A stretch of 64,000 nucleotides of DNA, taken from NCBI GenBank assembly GCA_947462335.1, contig OX381713.1, positions 20,576,381 to 20,640,380 on the forward strand. Direction: 5' to 3'. The stretch comes from Harmothoe impar (Eukaryota; Annelida; Polychaeta; Phyllodocida; Polynoidae). The notes beneath the pieces were generated by a model. It saw only the letters and a list, made by a program, of their open reading frames with translations, did no database searches and had not been told where the DNA came from. Position numbers and translations under genes: made by a program. This document shows, piece by piece, positions 33,252-59,814 of this stretch (position 1 is its first letter; every line of letters starts with the position of its first letter).

Positions 33252-33450
33252 ATAGGTACAGTATCAGTAGGTACAGTGTCAGTGGGTACAGTGTCAGTGG
33301 GTACAGTGTCAGTAGGTACAGTGTCAGTGGGTACAGTGTCAGTGGGTACAGTGTCAGTGGGTACAGTGTCAGTGGGTACAGTGTCAGTGGGTACAGGGTC
33401 AGTGAGTACAGTGTCAGTGGGTACAGGGTCAATGGGTACAGTGTCAGTGG
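33252..33450. repeat. 15-bp minisatellite (GGGTACAGTGTCAGT), about 13 copies
   Basis: Nearly identical GGGTACAGTGTCAGT units. The 15-bp period keeps all frames open and creates artificial pentapeptide-repeat ORFs on both strands. It ends about 190 bp upstream of the NDOR1 start codon. Confidence 0.9.
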
Positions 33451-33466
33451 TGGAGCTGTGGTTGGG

Positions 33467-33600
33467 GTTAGGACTTTGGGTTGGGACTTTGGGTTGGGAC
33501 TTTGGGTTGGGACTTTGGATTGGGACTTTGGGTTGGGACTTTGGATTGGGACTTTGGATTGGGACTTTGGGTTGGAACTTTGGGTTGGGACCCTGGGTCA
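33467..33600. repeat. 13-bp minisatellite (TTTGGGTTGGGAC), about 10 copies
   Basis: Units TTTGGGTTGGGAC alternating with TTTGGATTGGGAC, directly after the 15-bp array and 41 bp before the NDOR1 ATG. Its G-triplets could form a G-quadruplex near the presumed promoter. Confidence 0.9.
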
Positions 33601-33607
33601 CATGTGA

Positions 33608-47718
<14,111 letters not shown>

Positions 47719-49543
47719 CGATAACCATTAAATAGGTTATTTCTATCTATACTACTGATCAGGTTTTAACTGTGTGATTTAATTTAATTTATCTTGTGTA
47801 TAATTGGTTCGATACCTCGCGAGAAAATAAGACTGTCAATGGATTTAGGAGGAAACTTCCTCCCTTCAAGTAGTGATGACTTTTATGTCAAATGCCAGTA
47901 CCAATATCGGTAAGTGTCACAAGGAGAAAGGTCTTATGATGTGATTTTCTCAGTTAAATGTGCAGACATATACTATTGATGTGGCCTATGGCTTGTGATA
48001 TGAAGAGGGAAATTGCACATTATTGCAAATCTCCATGAGAATGATATTCTAAAATGCTATACTGCGTAGTCGATAATGGACCAAATCTTGTTTTTAAACG
48101 TTTATTTAATATAATTACAACATGCGTTATATGACTGATAGTGACGAAATTTACCCAAATTCATCTTAAGTATAGTATACTGTTGTAACTATAATCTGTT
48201 GTTTGAAACTTGTATGAACTTAAAATGTTCAATGTCAAGGCTATGGTAGTAAGTGAATACATTTTTGTCTTGCCATTCTAATGTACGATGTACATTAATA
48301 CTGTTGTGTTCTGTAGGAGGTACTATAATTCAAATACAAAAAGTACAAGAATATGTGATCAGACATTTTATATGACTCTTAAGTATGATACAAAGTTCAC
48401 AGATTTTTGATTTAATAGTTTCATCATTATCATCATCACACAGATCACCATCAAACATTTCTCATTACATTTAATAGGACATTTACCATCTTATCATTCA
48501 GCATACTATCAGCCTCATCCTGTATACTTGATATCAGCAACATCATTTTAACAATGTAATTGTACATCTAATGTACCATCATGTGATACTATTGGATAAC
48601 ATTATGGAATGAAAAGTGCCAATAAAACATCATACAAAGGTTAATTTGTTATACATTTTTGGTATATGTGACCCCCCCCCCCTCCTCCCCTTAGCAGTGA
48701 TAAATGCAGTAGGTTTGTAAAAGTCATGGGACAGTCATCATAAAGAGCATTTGTCAAGTCTTTGGGCATCCCAAAAATCAAGTCAATTTATTTTCAAAGA
48801 CAATATAAAGATTATATAAACATATTTATATATTGTAGATGCGTCATACAATGAAGGCATTGTTACAAAGTTACATCAGATATAGAAACAATCTTGAACT
48901 GTTGTCCCGTTAGATTAATATCCTTGTTGGATTCTTCCGGCGAGTACATAAGGCAGTCAGATCCACTTAAGCACAATATATTCATATACAATGTACAGTA
49001 AATACAAAAATACGTTCTGACATATCACATGTGTAGGTATTCACGTTTCACATAGGGACATTGTGAAGAGATAGAATGTGGCAGTATATGTGATAGAAAA
49101 AAAGTCTCGTACTACCCACACCCCTCAAATAACATGCACTTTGAGGAAATAGTATAACCGCTGGGGCCTGAATATGGCTCCTTAAGCACTGTAGTATGAA
49201 TTCTAAATACCTTGTATATCCCGCACCCTGAGTTCAGGCAAAACCTGTAACCACTCTGCGTGTTTGATTCTCGAACTACGCAGGTAGTACGAGAGCCTTC
49301 ATTAAAGGTAGTACATGTTAATCGATTTAAGTCGAAAACCCGAGATCAATATTTGAACTAAACCTAAATCATACATCAACAAATCTATGAGAGGTCATGA
49401 TTATGGCAATTTAATTTAACACTCAGTAGTCATGATGAACTTTTCTATATCAATACCCAGACCGATCTCTTTGATCTGTCTTTGATCATTTTCACAACAA
49501 AAAAAAAAATCAACATTTTTTTCATCTACATTAAAGAAGAAAA
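47719..49543. other. convergent 3' ends of NDOR1 and GEMIN4
   Basis: AT-rich, no coding signal. A plus-strand AATAAA at 48621-48626 is the best NDOR1 poly(A) candidate (3' UTR about 0.9 kb). A minus-strand AATAAA at 48788-48793 is a GEMIN4 candidate. The two transcripts would end within about 200 bp. A TATAACYCGCACC-family repeat fragment lies at 49120-49280. Confidence 0.5.
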
Positions 49544-52500
49544 TTATTCCTGCTGTAACAAAGTCTTTGATAACATGCTGCGTTCTTCAGGAGGGCAGAG
49601 TTCGCTCGCCAAGGTCATTGCTTCTGTTTGGCTATTAAGCGTTTGTTGCGCCGTCTTATTTTCCCCGTCACCCTTTGTGACCTCTGTCCGCGTAGCACCG
49701 TACGTCTGTAGTACGTCCAGCAGTAGGACGTAGAGGGGCTCGGTACACCCGGGGGCCAGGAGCGCCATCTGCCGACACAAGCGGCAGAACACCTCCGTGA
49801 GGAGCACGCAGCTCGCTACCTTGGGGCTGGCCGATTGCTGTAAACATTCACTCTGAAAAAATAGGGGGCAATTTAAATGCTTAATAGAACGATGTACATA
49901 CAATGGATCGTAAGTTTCTTGGTATAACCCGCATCTCATGTATAACTCGCACCTTGACTTCTCAAATCATATTACCCGCCCCTAGGGTTGGGAAATTGAT
50001 ATTTTAGTACAGCAGTAATGTATACTTTAAAAAAACAAACTTGTATAGCCCGCACCCTATAGATATAGGCATGCTGGGTATCAAATAAAAAACAAGTGTG
50101 ATTCGTAAATCAGTGAGTTGTTCGCGAGAATTTACGGTACTATATATATTTTTGACCAATTTGACCAACACTAACAGAAATGGATGAGCCCTGAATCTTA
50201 TAACAATCATGGTCCCAGATGGGAAAAAAGCACAAAAATGGAAATCTTAATAATAAATGTACTTACCCTGAGTAATACAACATGAGACTGTGCCATGTGG
50301 AGGTTGAGATCAGGGCTCGCGTCTTGTAGACCGCCCTCACTGAGTACTTGAAGCACGTCGTGAAGGAGACGACACACCGACAACTCCTGGACAACATCTG
50401 TGGGAACGATAAATGATGGGATCAGTTTTAATAGGAAGATATTTCCCTTATTACTGTTTATGTTTTGAGAGAGGCCATATGGTGTTTAGCAAGCTTGAAG
50501 CAGGAAGATGTGGGCCTCTGGTTTAGTGATGGGGAGAGAGGACAATTGTTACTTCACTGGGTGTTCGCGGGTGTAACAATATGACAACGCTAAGGGGTCA
50601 ATAACCGAATATTGGGCGGTAGGGATAAGTTCAAACCAGCTCCTATGAATAGGATATATGGTATTTTTGTTGTCAAATAAAGCATAACCACCTGGTTGGA
50701 TACAATATCAGTTCTCTAGTTTCTCTGATATCTAAGTTCCAAGTCCTTTATGAACCATTGACCTACATTATACATCATAAACCCACCTGTGATGTCTAAG
50801 TCTTGTTGAGGGTGATGTTGGTGTGTCAGAATCTGATCCGGCTCTAGACTCTTACATGCCCCGGCAGCCACCAACCACGACACCATCTTCTCACCTTCTG
50901 ACGCCAAGCTGTGGGGGAGGAGCTGTTCAACAGAACAGGTTTGTTTTTTTAAGTGTTTTTATCAAGGTATACAGTTATTATGTAAATACATAATCTGGGT
51001 TAGGGAGTAATAACGGGGAGGGTGGGTCAAGGGGTCAACATTTTTGAAGCATAGTAATGCGTGGGCTTTGTGGCTCAAAACAGGGTAATTTTTTTTCACC
51101 CCCCCCCCAAGAGGGGTCTACATTTTTTACACTCCCCAAGTCAAGGGGTCGAAATTATCGCCCCCCCCCCCCCCTGTTTAAAAAAAAAATCACTCCCTTA
51201 GACTACCGTTAATTTTCAGTCTCGCGTATACAAATCAACGTATAAGCTGCACCCCTAACTTGGGGGAATACTGTAAGCTGCACTGGGTGACAGGGGGTCC
51301 GGTTATAAGTATTGTAGTAAACTTCTAACAAAAGACTCGCACCTTGTATATGACTATCAAGAAATTAAAGCTGGTTTCGATTACTGTAAATCCTCACGTA
51401 GGCCTAGAAGCTGCTGCTAGTACACGAGTCAGATCGTCAGTGCGGCTTATAGGATCCAGGAGGAGTCAGGGTGCGGCTAATATGCAAGTTTTTAGATGTA
51501 TACTACAGTACTAATAATTTACTATTTTTGCTTATTTAGTAGCTGGGGTACTGTACTATTTTGTAAAGCAGGATAAAGGTATGCTCCTTACCATAGCTAA
51601 GGCGGCCACAGCCCTGGTATACAGGTCAGGTGCGGCTAGACGGGGTTCAGCTGCCGGCCGCAGGAGGGCGCCCACCCCGGGTACACGGACCGCCTCCAGG
51701 GTCAGGTACACCGCGTCACCTACAACACAACATGTATAAGGTTAGATAGGATGGGTACAAGATTGTCCTTGGAAGTGGTTGGTACCCAGGGATTTTAAAG
51801 GTACCAGTCAGTGTGTGTCTTATCAGTGTGCTTTACCTCAACCAGCGAAATTTAATTTTAGAATGGCGGACCCACTGGACGTGCCCCGTCCTCCCTATAT
51901 AGTGTTAGGCACTGTCTGCAGTTGTGCCTCAGGATTAAAGGATTAGATTATATACAGATCTCCATCCTGTGTATCCAATTTGGTTCTTACATAGTAACCT
52001 ACATTTTGGGGTTTGCAAATGAATGACAAAAATTGACTTTGCTTTTACAACAGAAGTACATGATTTTCAAAACTGCATTTAAGTTTCAACAGTTTTCTCC
52101 CAAATTCTCAGCTTTTATGTTCAATGGCTAGAAGTTTGACATTTATAATGGGTTGTGGCCTGGCCCGCTTACTGCCCTCCCCCTAGAAATGTAAGAACCT
52201 ACCTGTACGATTATATGGGAATGTAGTCCATCCTTCTGGCAGGGACGTCACCTCTTTCATGGCATCTGGAAGGCGCTAAACAACCAGAAAATATTCAGAA
52301 TGTATGATGAAAAAACTCTAAATGCTCCTTATATTCGACTTAGTTTGTTTTGAATAATTGGTTTCGGCTATTACAAATTGACCAATTATTAGATTTTAAC
52401 ACATAACAATTTGTTCGGCTCCTTTGTCTTTGAACCTTTCCTTTGTCGCTTTTCATCATTTCAAATGGCCAACTTAAAAAGAGATATTGATTGTTTGAAA

Positions 52501-55500
52501 TGATGAATAGTGAATGACTTTCAGGAGTCTTACCATGGGATACTTCTGTGTATTGACTGCCCCAAAGAGGGGTGCGACATACAGGAGAGTGCTCCAGTGT
52601 AGTCTTAGCAGACTGTTGTAGAGCCATGTCAGGGCTTTGTCTGAAACCACAGAGAATGAAGCGTTAATTTTTTCTTTTCTTCTTCTATATTTTTTTATTT
52701 GATCCTCATCAGTACAGATGGTCTCCCTGACCAAAGATGCATCGTTTCACCAAGCGTTATTTTGGCTAGGTGTTAGGCATATGCAACAAGAGTTCCCCAT
52801 GCAATACAACTACATTGTTTTCCTTCAGTTCATAACACTTTAAAGTCATCAAAATTGATAAAATGCAGTCTCATCAGGTTTTAAGCTGATGAAGGTCTCA
52901 AAGAACCAAGCTATTCAGTAATTGCATCAACATAAAATCTTAAATGTGTAAATGAATCTAAACATACCCGAAAGATATTCTCTAAAAATATAATACTCAC
53001 CTGTGAGTCTGTCCTTGACCTTGACGAGTTGCTCGGTGAGCTGCGTTACTATGGCGACGAGCTGCTCCCTCATGACTCGCTTACCGCTCGTCTCCCCACC
53101 ACCACCGCTCTCCTCGTACAGTGGGCAGCAGTGGTCCAGCATCTGACATAGACAGAAGAGCAGCGGCACCGGCCCCACCTCCAACACCCACCCCGCAGCC
53201 TCTGTCGTCGTCTCCATGGCAACCCGGAGGATGCTGAGAGCGCGTGTTGGAGGGGGTAGCGGTGAGGTGGGGGTGTCGGTAGGTGGGGGTTGGACCAGGT
53301 TGGGTAGCACAACTGCCTCTACTAGCTGTACTCTGTTAAGGAGGATGGACTCATCCTCTGACATCTGAAAATGTGGAGTTGGAAGATGAACTTGATTGAA
53401 GAATGATGATGTACCACTAGTCTAAGATTATGATAGGGCAATGTCAAAACGGGAAATATCGCCAAACTAGAGCTCTCTCCCCCCAAATATTCCTTTGTTT
53501 TTCTACATAAATATCCAAATATGATAAACCTAGTACAATATCTTATTTATGATAGACTCCCCTTGCTTTATGAAAACAAAAATTTAGATAATATTATAAT
53601 CGGATATGTCCAGATTAGGAATTAAAATGTCTTTAAGGTTAAAGGAAATGAATGCATACCTTAAAGAGGTGTGTGATGAAGGAGAGAAGATTCTGTTCTT
53701 CGTTGCGCGACAATTCCCACCCTGCGGCCTGACTGATGAGATACACCAGCAGGTTCCCTTTGTTCAACTCGAGCTGGCCGAGCATTGGTAGACTTTCTAT
53801 TATCTACAAAGTAAAGCAGATCAGGTTATACAAATTTACCCATTTTCCATTTGGTTTATAGTACCACACGGTCTTTTCCTGCTAGATATAATAGAAAGAT
53901 CACGAATGAATATAAAAATACTATCTGATATATCGTTAGGATGATATAAAAATCTAGTTAGATTCTTTCTTCATTATTTTTTCTGATCTGATCGAGCATC
54001 TTAAAGCAAATCCCAATACCGTAGTAAAAAGCTCATTTGGTCTCCTAAAAATAAAATGTGAACGAGAAAAAAATGATGTGGTAATAGCTAATTGGGTTAA
54101 CCTTTGTAACCGTTACGTAGACTAACCTCTGCCATCATCTTGGCGAGCCCGTTCTTGTAGACGGCCTCGTGCACCATCTTGTCGAGCGTCTGTCTGGGCG
54201 CCTGCAGCAGCAGCTCCGACACGGCACCCACCGACTGGACATAACAATGAGACGACTGTTAGTTTAACTCGGTTATGTTCAGGTTAACAGTTAACACGTT
54301 AAGGACGACATAATGCCTTAATGCATCATGCCCTTGGTGTATTAGTAGCTCTGTATACATAATGTATTAATAACGCTCAAGCGCTGATACACTCTCGAGG
54401 GGTCTGCATGATGCATCAATGCAGCACCAAATGGTTACTTGCCGGGGTTGCATTGGTGTATCATGACGACAAATGCTGCCTTTTAGCGACATGCCGTCTT
54501 TATAGGGTTAAAGGGTAGTGATGGTCATCACATCTATTACATGTACAATAGGAATGTCACCTATAAGCTAGGCCTTTACATCAGAAGATAAAAACTTGAA
54601 ATCAAGGGAAGTCTTTGAAGACTTTCTATCCTGAAGGGTTCTTTTTAATTTCAGGTTCACTTTGTCCCCACAACATAAGGCGGGGTGAGGGTTGGTGCCT
54701 TCCAACATAACTGCGATATAATGCGGAAACTTGTCGATACATTTTTATGAATAAACTACTCACGGTCTTGAGGTTTCCCTGTGCCTTGACGAGGCGGTTG
54801 AAGGCGGTCGTTGTCTTCATCTTGAGCTGCTCGCCCGTCCCAAACACCAGCTTTGTGTCGAGCTGCTCGTGAGCAAATATAATCACCTCGGCCTGGTCAC
54901 TGAGTGGCAGCTTCTTGAACGCGGCCAACGTCATCTACACACACAACCAAGGGTATACGGCTTATAAGTTAGACACAGTGGGGCATGGGGGCTGCCATAT
55001 TGAGGCACAACACCCCCAGCGTCATCTACACAGACAACCATAGGGTATACGGCTTAGACACATTGGGGCATGGGGGCTGCCATATTGAGGCACAACACCC
55101 CCAGCGTCATCTACACAGACAACCAAGGGTATACGCCAAGGGTATACGGCTTAGACACATTGGGGCATGGGGGCAGCCATATTGAGGCACAACACCCCAG
55201 CGTCATCTACACACACAACCAAGGGTATACGGCTTAGACACATTGGGGCATGGGGGCAGCTACAGAACAATGGCAATTAAGGGTGATAAGACTGATAAGG
55301 GTGATTACCTGTATTAAACCGACCCTCTACCATAACTACCTCTCTATTGTCTCTGGTGTGAAGTGATGGAGTCCTATCCAGATAAGGGAATACCCAGAAT
55401 GCCAGATGGGCGATGTTTTTTTTAAACCGATAATTTCCTGGTGGTGAAAAGGGTAGTGACAAAGGACATCGCCCATTAAAGTACTATACGGCTATTGAAG

Positions 55501-58329
55501 GGTCAATTCTTCTTGAAATATACAGACTATTGATAGAACCTACCATTCGGAGAGTTGCCACGGCCATGGATTTTTTCTCTTCTCGGACCAGCTTTGACAC
55601 AAACCTGAGCCACTTCTTCATGACGGCAGCGGACCCCAACAGCTGAAGGTTCAGCTCCACGAACTCCACAAACCTACAAGTGGGTATTGCAAGGCGATGA
55701 AGTTTAATAAAAAAACAAAAAAAACAAAAAACAAAAAATTAAATTAAATAAATTAAAAAATATCACCACCACATGATCCATCATTTATCAGAACCAAAGA
55801 AGGAGAAACAGAGTGTGGTCTGCATTTCTTTCAGTATAAAACTGCATTGTACTTATCTTATATTGGTGGCGCAATACATGTCCAAGTTATTTTATTTTAA
55901 GTCGTTGGTTGATTGTTTTGTCTTATTTTATCATGGCATAAGCGAAAGAAAAATGGTCTTACTTTGTCATTGACTTCTTGGGTATATCTTCATCCATACA
56001 CTGCATGAAAAACTCTGTGAAAGATAAAGAATACAAAAATAACGACTTTTTAATCTTTGAATTTTTTGAATTTATCATTTCACAAATCGTATAATTTTCA
56101 ACGGCAGACAATTTTCTTTACGGGGAATTCAATGAAATCAAACGACTTTTTTCATATCAAATAATTATGAAAAGAGTTGTCATTACATTACGAGGTCATA
56201 TGCCGGTAGTTGAGTTATACTTAATCAATTCACACTTCCACCAAAATCTGTCGTTAACATACTGCACCTACCTGTGTGTCCATGTAGCCGTGCGCTGGTG
56301 GCCACGCGGCACCAGTCCCACTTCTTGTCTCCCAGCTGACTTAAGGACCACTCCGTACCACCCGCTAACATCGCCTTACACAGACCGCTCACCTCCAGAG
56401 ACAACCCCACACCGTCACCCCCTCCCCCCTGCAACTGCCCAAGCACCATCCTACAATGACACCCAGACACAATCTTCTCCGCTTTAGCGCTGTCCTTACT
56501 CGGAGGTCTCCGGACAGAACCCGCTGACGGTTTACTCGGCGTCAAAGTTTTGGACTCTGAGCTTTTTGTGTTGGCAGCAGTTACAAGGTCATCAAGGGTG
56601 AGAGTTTGACCTTCCTGGTCCAAGGTCATCTTCATGAGAAGGTCAGAGAGGAAGGAGAGGGTGGCAGAGTCTGGCTTGAGCTTACTGCTGACTGGATGGA
56701 GGAGATCTTTGGTTAAGGCCTCATCTTGTACTTGTAGGAATAGGGACTGTGCTTCAGCAGGACTGAAGGTGTTTCTTAAAGATTTCTCCTTTAAGAAATC
56801 CAGCAGGGGTTGTGAGAGATAGTTTGTGTCAGAAGTAACTAGTCCTGTTGAAGATGTTAGAGCTGATAAGGCATTAGCCACACTACACAGGAGGACCACA
56901 GTCTCCTGCCTACCACCACCAGCCAGCTTACACTTCTCAGGGACCAACTCAAAAAGATGTACAATAGATTCATTCTGCACACAGTCATCTTTAACCAAGG
57001 TAAAGTCAGTGAAGGAGGCCTGGACGGCTGTGGACTTATTGGCCAGCTTACTAAGGTGTGGACACACTTCTAGTTGTGTTTTTGAGAGTGGTTTCTGCAG
57101 GTTAAGTGAGTCAGACTGATAGAGGTAGGGATTGTCTTGTAGAAACAGATACTCTGTGATGTCAACCAGCAGTTTAATGTCCTGTTCATCGGTGTCTAGT
57201 TCTATGTAGTCTATTATCTCATCTAGAATGTGAAGTCCAAGTTTGGAGTCAACATTGTTCAGGATCTAAAATTTGGAAATAAAAGAACAAGTCAGATGAT
57301 AAGTCAGGTGTAACCACAGTAAGTACTAAAATAAGTTTTCTAACGAAATTTCAGGACTACACTTCACAGCATTTGTAATATGAGTTAATCTAATTGTCAT
57401 TTCTAGGCCAAACAAATGGTTTTGTGCACATGGCCCGTTTACTTCATGTCAATGCCAAATACCAACTCCTTATAGTTATGATTATCTTAACACGTAATAT
57501 AAGCTTTCCCTGACCTGAACCAGTTGTTTCTGCAGGCAGCACTTCTTGACGAGATCAAACAGTAAAGCTGTGTTGATGGACGGCATCTCTTGTAAAACCG
57601 AGAACCAGAAATCGTCTCCATCTTGTTTCCCTTTGTCTGCCAGATACACGGCCAGTAAGATGGCGGTGATCTTAAACCGCAGTTCGTCTTGTTTCTTGGC
57701 GTCCAAGTTTCCCCGGAGTCCCTGTGTTATCTCGGTGACCGCGTCAGTTAGGATCAATGTGACCTTTGTGTCTGCAGCTTTGCCAAGCTTTCCAAGACAG
57801 CCACATTTCTGGAAGATAATGATCTAATTTAAGTCACTAATTTTTTTTAATATGAATAGATAAAAGCCACACTTTCTTCTTTTTTTCCCTTCTTTTTTTT
57901 GCAAGGGGGGGGGGTACGGACATCTCATGAAATAATCAAAGTATGAGGGATGAAATTTGAAAAAAAAAGTTGAAAAATTTGGACACATGCACATATCAAG
58001 GAGGGAATAAAAAAAGTTAGCTTTCAAGATTTATTTTCTATCAGTTTTTGGCTGTTCCTAAGAGAGTGAGCCTGTAACCCAGAAAAAAGTGTGGCCTTTT
58101 AAATTGCTGAGATGTGTTTTGTTCTTAACTTCTGGCTTATGTTATGTAATTCAGAGTTCTTGGATACATTTTAATACTGAATACTTTATACTATACTTTA
58201 TACTAACTTATAATGCCTTGTAATAAGTAGGTCAAGTATCTACAAGTTTATTACAAATTAAGTAATACTGACTTTCTCTGCAAGAATTAAAGCAGACTGC
58301 AGAACAGCTACTTCTTGTGTGAATTCCAT
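49544..58329 (-). CDS. GEMIN4: GEMIN4, SMN complex component (15 coding exons)
   Basis: Coding exons, 5' to 3': 58329-58273, 57808-57515, 57265-56272, 56014-55963, 55673-55544, 54934-54764, 54234-54127, 53803-53660, 53364-53001, 52640-52534, 52275-52203, 51719-51592, 50922-50787, 50397-50267, 49852-49544. All phases fit and give 1065 aa (human about 1058). GEMIN4 is a helical scaffold subunit of the SMN complex that assembles spliceosomal snRNPs. Support: N-terminus MEFTQEVAVLQSALILAEK, the FNRLVKAQGNLKTSVGAVSE and AEIIESLPML region, and a C-terminus with CTEPLYVLLLDVLQTY and PPEERSMLSKTLLQ, matching the vertebrate CEPLYVL..PEERRQTLLQK end. Exon sizes are regular except a 994-bp third coding exon holding a Ser/Thr-rich insert. 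An upstream noncoding exon probably ends at 59676. Confidence 0.87.
49915..50110. repeat. TATAACYCGCACC repeat copies in GEMIN4 last intron
   Basis: GTATAACCCGCATCTCATGT then ATAACTCGCACCTTG, and TTGTATAGCCCGCACCCTAT further on. Dispersed family, also at 40700 and 51210. Confidence 0.55.
51003..51197. repeat. poly-G MITE family, short copy in GEMIN4 intron
   Basis: Termini GGGAGTAATAACGGGGAGGG.. and ..AAATCACTCCC, flanked by TTA on both sides (51000-51002, 51198-51200). An internally deleted member that keeps the GGTCAAGGGGTC and GAGGGGTCTACATTTTTTAC blocks. Confidence 0.65.
51205..51490. repeat. TATAAGCYGCACCC repeat in GEMIN4 intron
   Basis: CGTATAAGCTGCACCCC, GACTCGCACCTTGTATATGA and GTGCGGCTAATATGCAAG form an inverted arrangement, the most complete copy of this family in the window. 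Confidence 0.55.
54290..54515. repeat. CATGATGCA foldback repeat in GEMIN4 intron
   Basis: Starts AACACGTTAAGGACGACATA, contains GCATCATGCCCTTGGTG, TGATACACTCTCGAGGGGTC, GCATGATGCATCAATGCAGC, and ends near GTATCATGACGACAAATGC. Same family as 25880 and 41310. Confidence 0.6.
54925..55270. repeat. about 90-bp tandem array overlapping the GEMIN4 exon 6-acceptor region
   Basis: About 3.7 units of GTCATCTACACAGACAACCA..GGGTATACGGCTTAGACAC..TGGGGCATGGGGGCTGCCAT..GAGGCACAACACCCCCAGC. Unit starts are near 54930, 55021, 55106 and 55202. The first unit contains the true 3' splice site and first bases of the coding exon at 54934-54764; the other units carry the same GTGTAGATGACG on the minus strand. 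Confidence 0.8.
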
Positions 58330-58384
58330 TATTTCACACTGTGTGACGATCTGCAAGCATAGTTGGACTCATATTTAGTCATTA

Positions 58385-58626
58385 GAGAGTGGTAATTAAT
58401 TAACAATGTGGAAGCACGATCATTTTTACGCCCCCCCCCCCACCCCGATAGCGTGTGGAACATGATTTTGTGCCCCACCCCTCGCCAAAGGCAGTGAACA
58501 TCCCCCCTTTTTAACAATAGCAACACGCTGGATTGTTTGCTAAAACGAGCATACGTTTTAACGCCCCCAGGAGGGGTCGAAAATGTTTACCCCCCCCCCT
58601 CCCATAACTAATAAATAAACAGTCCC
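58385..58626. repeat. poly-G MITE family, diverged copy in GEMIN4 5' intron
   Basis: TTA-flanked left end (GAGAGTGGTAATTAATTAAC) and right end AGTCCC followed by TAA, with C runs and GGAGGGGTCGAAAATGTTTA. A further terminus-like AAAGGGAGTGTTCAACAG lies at 58653. Confidence 0.5.
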
Positions 58627-59181
58627 TAACTTCAACTTGGTCTAACTGTGCAGTAAAGGGAGTGTTCAACAGTTCAAATCTGAACTGAGGTGCTAATATG
58701 GGTGGCATGGTGCTATGTCCTCTTCACTCATTCAGGTGACTGCATGCTCTGTCCCATCCTTTTCTTGTGAGACCATGTCAGCTTTATTTATATTTTGCTG
58801 TGCAACACAACAATAGCTTGACTTGTAATATATGTACATGTAGATTAGTCACCTGTGTATTCAGGTTAGTCGTCCCTTGAAACTACGCATGACAGCTATG
58901 TTTGCACAGTGAACACATTTATGTTCAACCTCATTATCATAGATCTGACTAGGAATGGTGCTACTCTAGGTGTATCTAGTCCATTTATGTATTTAACTTA
59001 TTCTATATGCTACACCTATAAACACATGTTTATGGCATATATGTATCCGGTGATGCCAATGTAACTTTCGGCCACACCCGGCATGTATTATCTTATCCTT
59101 TCTCCTTTGCCCTGAAAGGGGTCCGGGGTTGTGTGTTAATAAAATTGAATTGAATTGAATTGAGTTGAATTTATTAATTAC

Positions 59182-59316
59182 AGGGGGGTGGTGAGATTTT
59201 ATACCCCCCCCCCCCTCGAGAGCACATGGAATGTTTTGTGCCCCCCCCCCTCGCCGAAAGAGGGGTCGGAAATTTTTACGCCCCACCCCCCTTGTAACTA
59301 ATAAATGAACACTCCC
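59182..59316. repeat. poly-G MITE family, 5'-truncated copy
   Basis: CAGGGGGGTGGTGAGATTTT.. to ..ATAAATGAACACTCCC followed by TAA. An AATTGAATTGAATTGA microsatellite directly precedes it. Confidence 0.5.
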
Positions 59317-59675
59317 TAACTTCAGAATCTGACTGAAATTTAATAAATAGGCAAACTTTACTAGATTTAGTACCGGCATAGGCCTACACTGGAGATGAAT
59401 ACGTTAAGTAGTCCAACACAGAGAGCAATGAAGTATAAAATAGACACCTTGATCATTATTCAAGATAAGAGAGCGAGTGTCAACCCATTTTGAGATTTTG
59501 ACAGCTGAATACACAAACAATGCAACCCTGCATGCTGGGCGATAATGGGTGCAAAGCTCTTTCATCCACAAAACATGTCTCCATCTTGCATTCTACATGT
59601 AAGGTTATGGCATACCATGCATAGGCCTTTGAAGACGGTGTTCTACACTATCTATAATGTGTAATAGATACTTAC

Positions 59676-59814
59676 AAGAACGTTTTCTTTTCTGAATAAA
59701 CACTTTTTTTCTCGCGCGCAAAATTGAAAAATCGTCTGCACGGAAGTTGACGAGAGAAGTGCCGCGCTGTGCATCATGGGAAGGGACACGTCGCCTCGTT
59801 CTGCAAACGTCAAC
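59676..59814. promoter_or_regulatory. bidirectional promoter, GEMIN4 (-) and SLC39A7 (+)
   Basis: On the minus strand, AACGTTCTT|GTAAGT at 59676/59675 is a good donor for a short GEMIN4 leader exon that would splice to the acceptor before 58350. On the plus strand, SLC39A7 starts at 59776 or 59815. CTCGCGCGC and GCCGCGC give a small GC-rich core without a TATA box. The two 5' ends lie within about 140 bp. Confidence 0.5.

Noticed and set aside
33234..33600. CRISPR-like repeat array
   Set aside because: Units are contiguous with no unique spacers and the genome is eukaryotic; this is a minisatellite.
53001..57808. FANCI, URB2 or BRAT1 as identity of the minus-strand helical gene
   Set aside because: None of their conserved ends or motifs fit, whereas N-terminus, FNRLVKA region, C-terminus and total length all fit GEMIN4.
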